Shown in pieces: positions 63,179 through 64,000 of a DNA stretch of 64,000 nt (positions within the stretch are counted from its first letter, which is position 1; each line of letters starts with the position of its first letter). The DNA is from an uncultured Pelagibacteraceae bacterium (GTDB lineage: Bacteria; Pseudomonadota; Alphaproteobacteria; Pelagibacterales; Pelagibacteraceae): contig CACBMB010000001.1 of assembly GCA_902540275.1 (NCBI GenBank), positions 1 to 64,000 on the forward strand, read 5' to 3'. A program made the translations under genes and the position numbers. The notes under the pieces are model-generated. The model was not told where the DNA came from, did not search any database, and worked only from the letters and a program-made list of their open reading frames with translations.

Positions 63179-64000
63179 ATGAGTCTAGAACTTAAAGGAA
63201 TAGAAAAAAAAATTGGAGAAGAGACTCATATTTATAGCACAGATCTTAAATTCGAAAAAAATACAATCAATGTTTTGCTAGGCTCAACATTAGCAGGCAA
63301 GACAACTCTAATGCAAATAATGGCTGGTTTAGACAAACCTACAAAAGGTGAAATTTGGTTCAATGATCAAAACGTAACTGGAGTAAAAGTTCAAAAACGA
63401 AATGTATCAATGGTCTATCAACAGTTTATAAATTACCCAAATTTTACAGTTAAACAAAATATTGCATCTCCACTAAAAATTACTGGAATAGATAATCAAG
63501 AAATAGATCAAAGAGTTAGTAAAGTGGCTGATTTATTAAAATTAACTCCTATGCTTGATAAAAAGCCAAATGAGTTATCGGGAGGTCAACAACAAAGAAC
63601 AGCTTTAGCAAGAGCTTTGGTAAAAGATTCAGATTTGATTTTATTAGATGAGCCTTTAGCTAATTTAGATTTTAAATTAAGAGAGGAACTTAGAGAAGAA
63701 TTACCAAAATTATTCAAAGATAGAGACTGTATAGTTGTGTATGCAACAACTGAACCATCTGACGCTTTATTGATTGGAGGTTATACAGCCACTTTATTAG
63801 AGGGAAAAGTTATTCAGCACGGCAAAACTCTAGAAGTTTATAATAAACCAAACAATTTAGACTCTGCAAAAGTATTCAGTGATCCTCCTATGAATATTGC
63901 AAATATAAATAAGAAAGGGGAAATTTGCTCCCTATTAGCTGACAATGTAACTTGGAAAACAAACTTAAATTTAAGAGATGGGAACTACAAAGTTGGTATT
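63179..64000 (+). CDS. glpS: Glycerol-type ABC transporter ATPase (GlpS-like), 3' end outside window
   Basis: An open frame of 274 codons from ATG at 63179 to the window edge. The nucleotide-binding domain has Walker A GSTLAGKT (35-42), an unusual Ser-Thr-Leu-Ala centre where most have PSGSGKT or PSGCGKS, VYQQFINYPNF Q-loop, signature ELSGGQQQR near 136 and Walker B LILLDEPLANLD. The switch His is replaced: the segment reads YATTEPSDALLIGG instead of the usual TH-D pattern, as in GlpS, whose partner GlpT would supply the second active site. The start of a TOBE-like domain is visible at the end. Confidence 0.82.
   Translation, partial: MSLELKGIEKKIGEETHIYSTDLKFEKNTINVLLGSTLAGKTTLMQIMAGLDKPTKGEIWFNDQNVTGVKVQKRNVSMVYQQFINYPNFTVKQNIASPLKITGIDNQEIDQRVSKVADLLKLTPMLDKKPNELSGGQQQRTALARALVKDSDLILLDEPLANLDFKLREELREELPKLFKDRDCIVVYATTEPSDALLIGGYTATLLEGKVIQHGKTLEVYNKPNNLDSAKVFSDPPMNIANINKKGEICSLLADNVTWKTNLNLRDGNYKVGI

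Overview
The window looks like a piece of a Pelagibacterales (SAR11, Candidatus Pelagibacter-type) genome. The DNA is very A+T-rich. Genes are packed with gaps of 0-120 bp or short overlaps, and no intergenic stretch exceeds 300 bp. The gene content is a SAR11-style set: many ABC uptake systems for small osmolytes and amines, a trimethylamine/TMAO/methylamine pathway, and a glycerol system. This assignment is inference from style and content, because no rRNA or other marker gene is present. No tRNA, rRNA, CRISPR array, insertion sequence or prophage was seen.

Layout. 1-8825 (+): the lysine-rich tail of a protein cut by the window edge; a CHASE2-SpoIIE phosphatase; then a surface locus with two paralogous secreted proteins (propeller-like passenger plus autotransporter-type barrel) flanking a small lipoprotein, an inverse-autotransporter-type barrel protein and an unknown exported protein. 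8828-10296: glutaredoxin, a DUF2805 protein and a ProC-like reductase. 10300-15485: a branched-chain amino-acid-type ABC transporter (livG-F-H-M) converging on its binding protein livJ across a shared terminator. 15615-22084: an EutA-like/DoeA-like pair that suggests ectoine breakdown, followed by a PotADBC-type polyamine transporter. 22097-29333: an unusual HAD-first beta-oxidation protein, a cyclophilin, a metallopeptidase, an agmatinase-type ureohydrolase, an aldehyde dehydrogenase and an ArgE/DapE amidohydrolase. 29363-36819: CsaA, a LysE exporter, aconitase, a YfgM/BamB pair, a cupin-like protein, ZapE and YjbQ. 36848-37416: two Fur-box-like sites in front of a tiny eight-cysteine protein and a DUF2061 membrane protein.

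37420-59730 is the most coherent block. On the minus strand it holds tdm, a small winged-helix-like protein, a sarcosine-oxidase-like FAD enzyme, a glutamine-synthetase-like ligase, mgsA-B-C, a small unknown gene, an ammonium transporter and a small membrane protein; after a terminator come another small membrane protein, a GmaS/GlnT-like ligase, a diaminopropionate-ammonia-lyase-like enzyme and a photolyase. On the plus strand are tmoX, three small genes, tmoV and tmoW, with tmm converging on tmoW. Together they describe trimethylamine oxidation to TMAO (Tmm), TMAO import (TmoXVW), demethylation to dimethylamine and formaldehyde (Tdm), and capture of methylamine nitrogen and carbon through gamma-glutamylmethylamide and N-methylglutamate (GmaS, MgsABC, FAD dehydrogenase). 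No DmmABC-type dimethylamine monooxygenase is visible here.

59811-64000: glycerol kinase followed by a GlpV-like binding protein and the start of a GlpS-like ATPase, suggesting a glycerol ABC importer that continues beyond the window. A recurring theme is that binding-protein genes (potD, tmoX, glpV, livJ) are followed by strong intrinsic terminators, and two of them also have good promoter matches. This would raise binding-protein mRNA above that of the permeases and ATPases.
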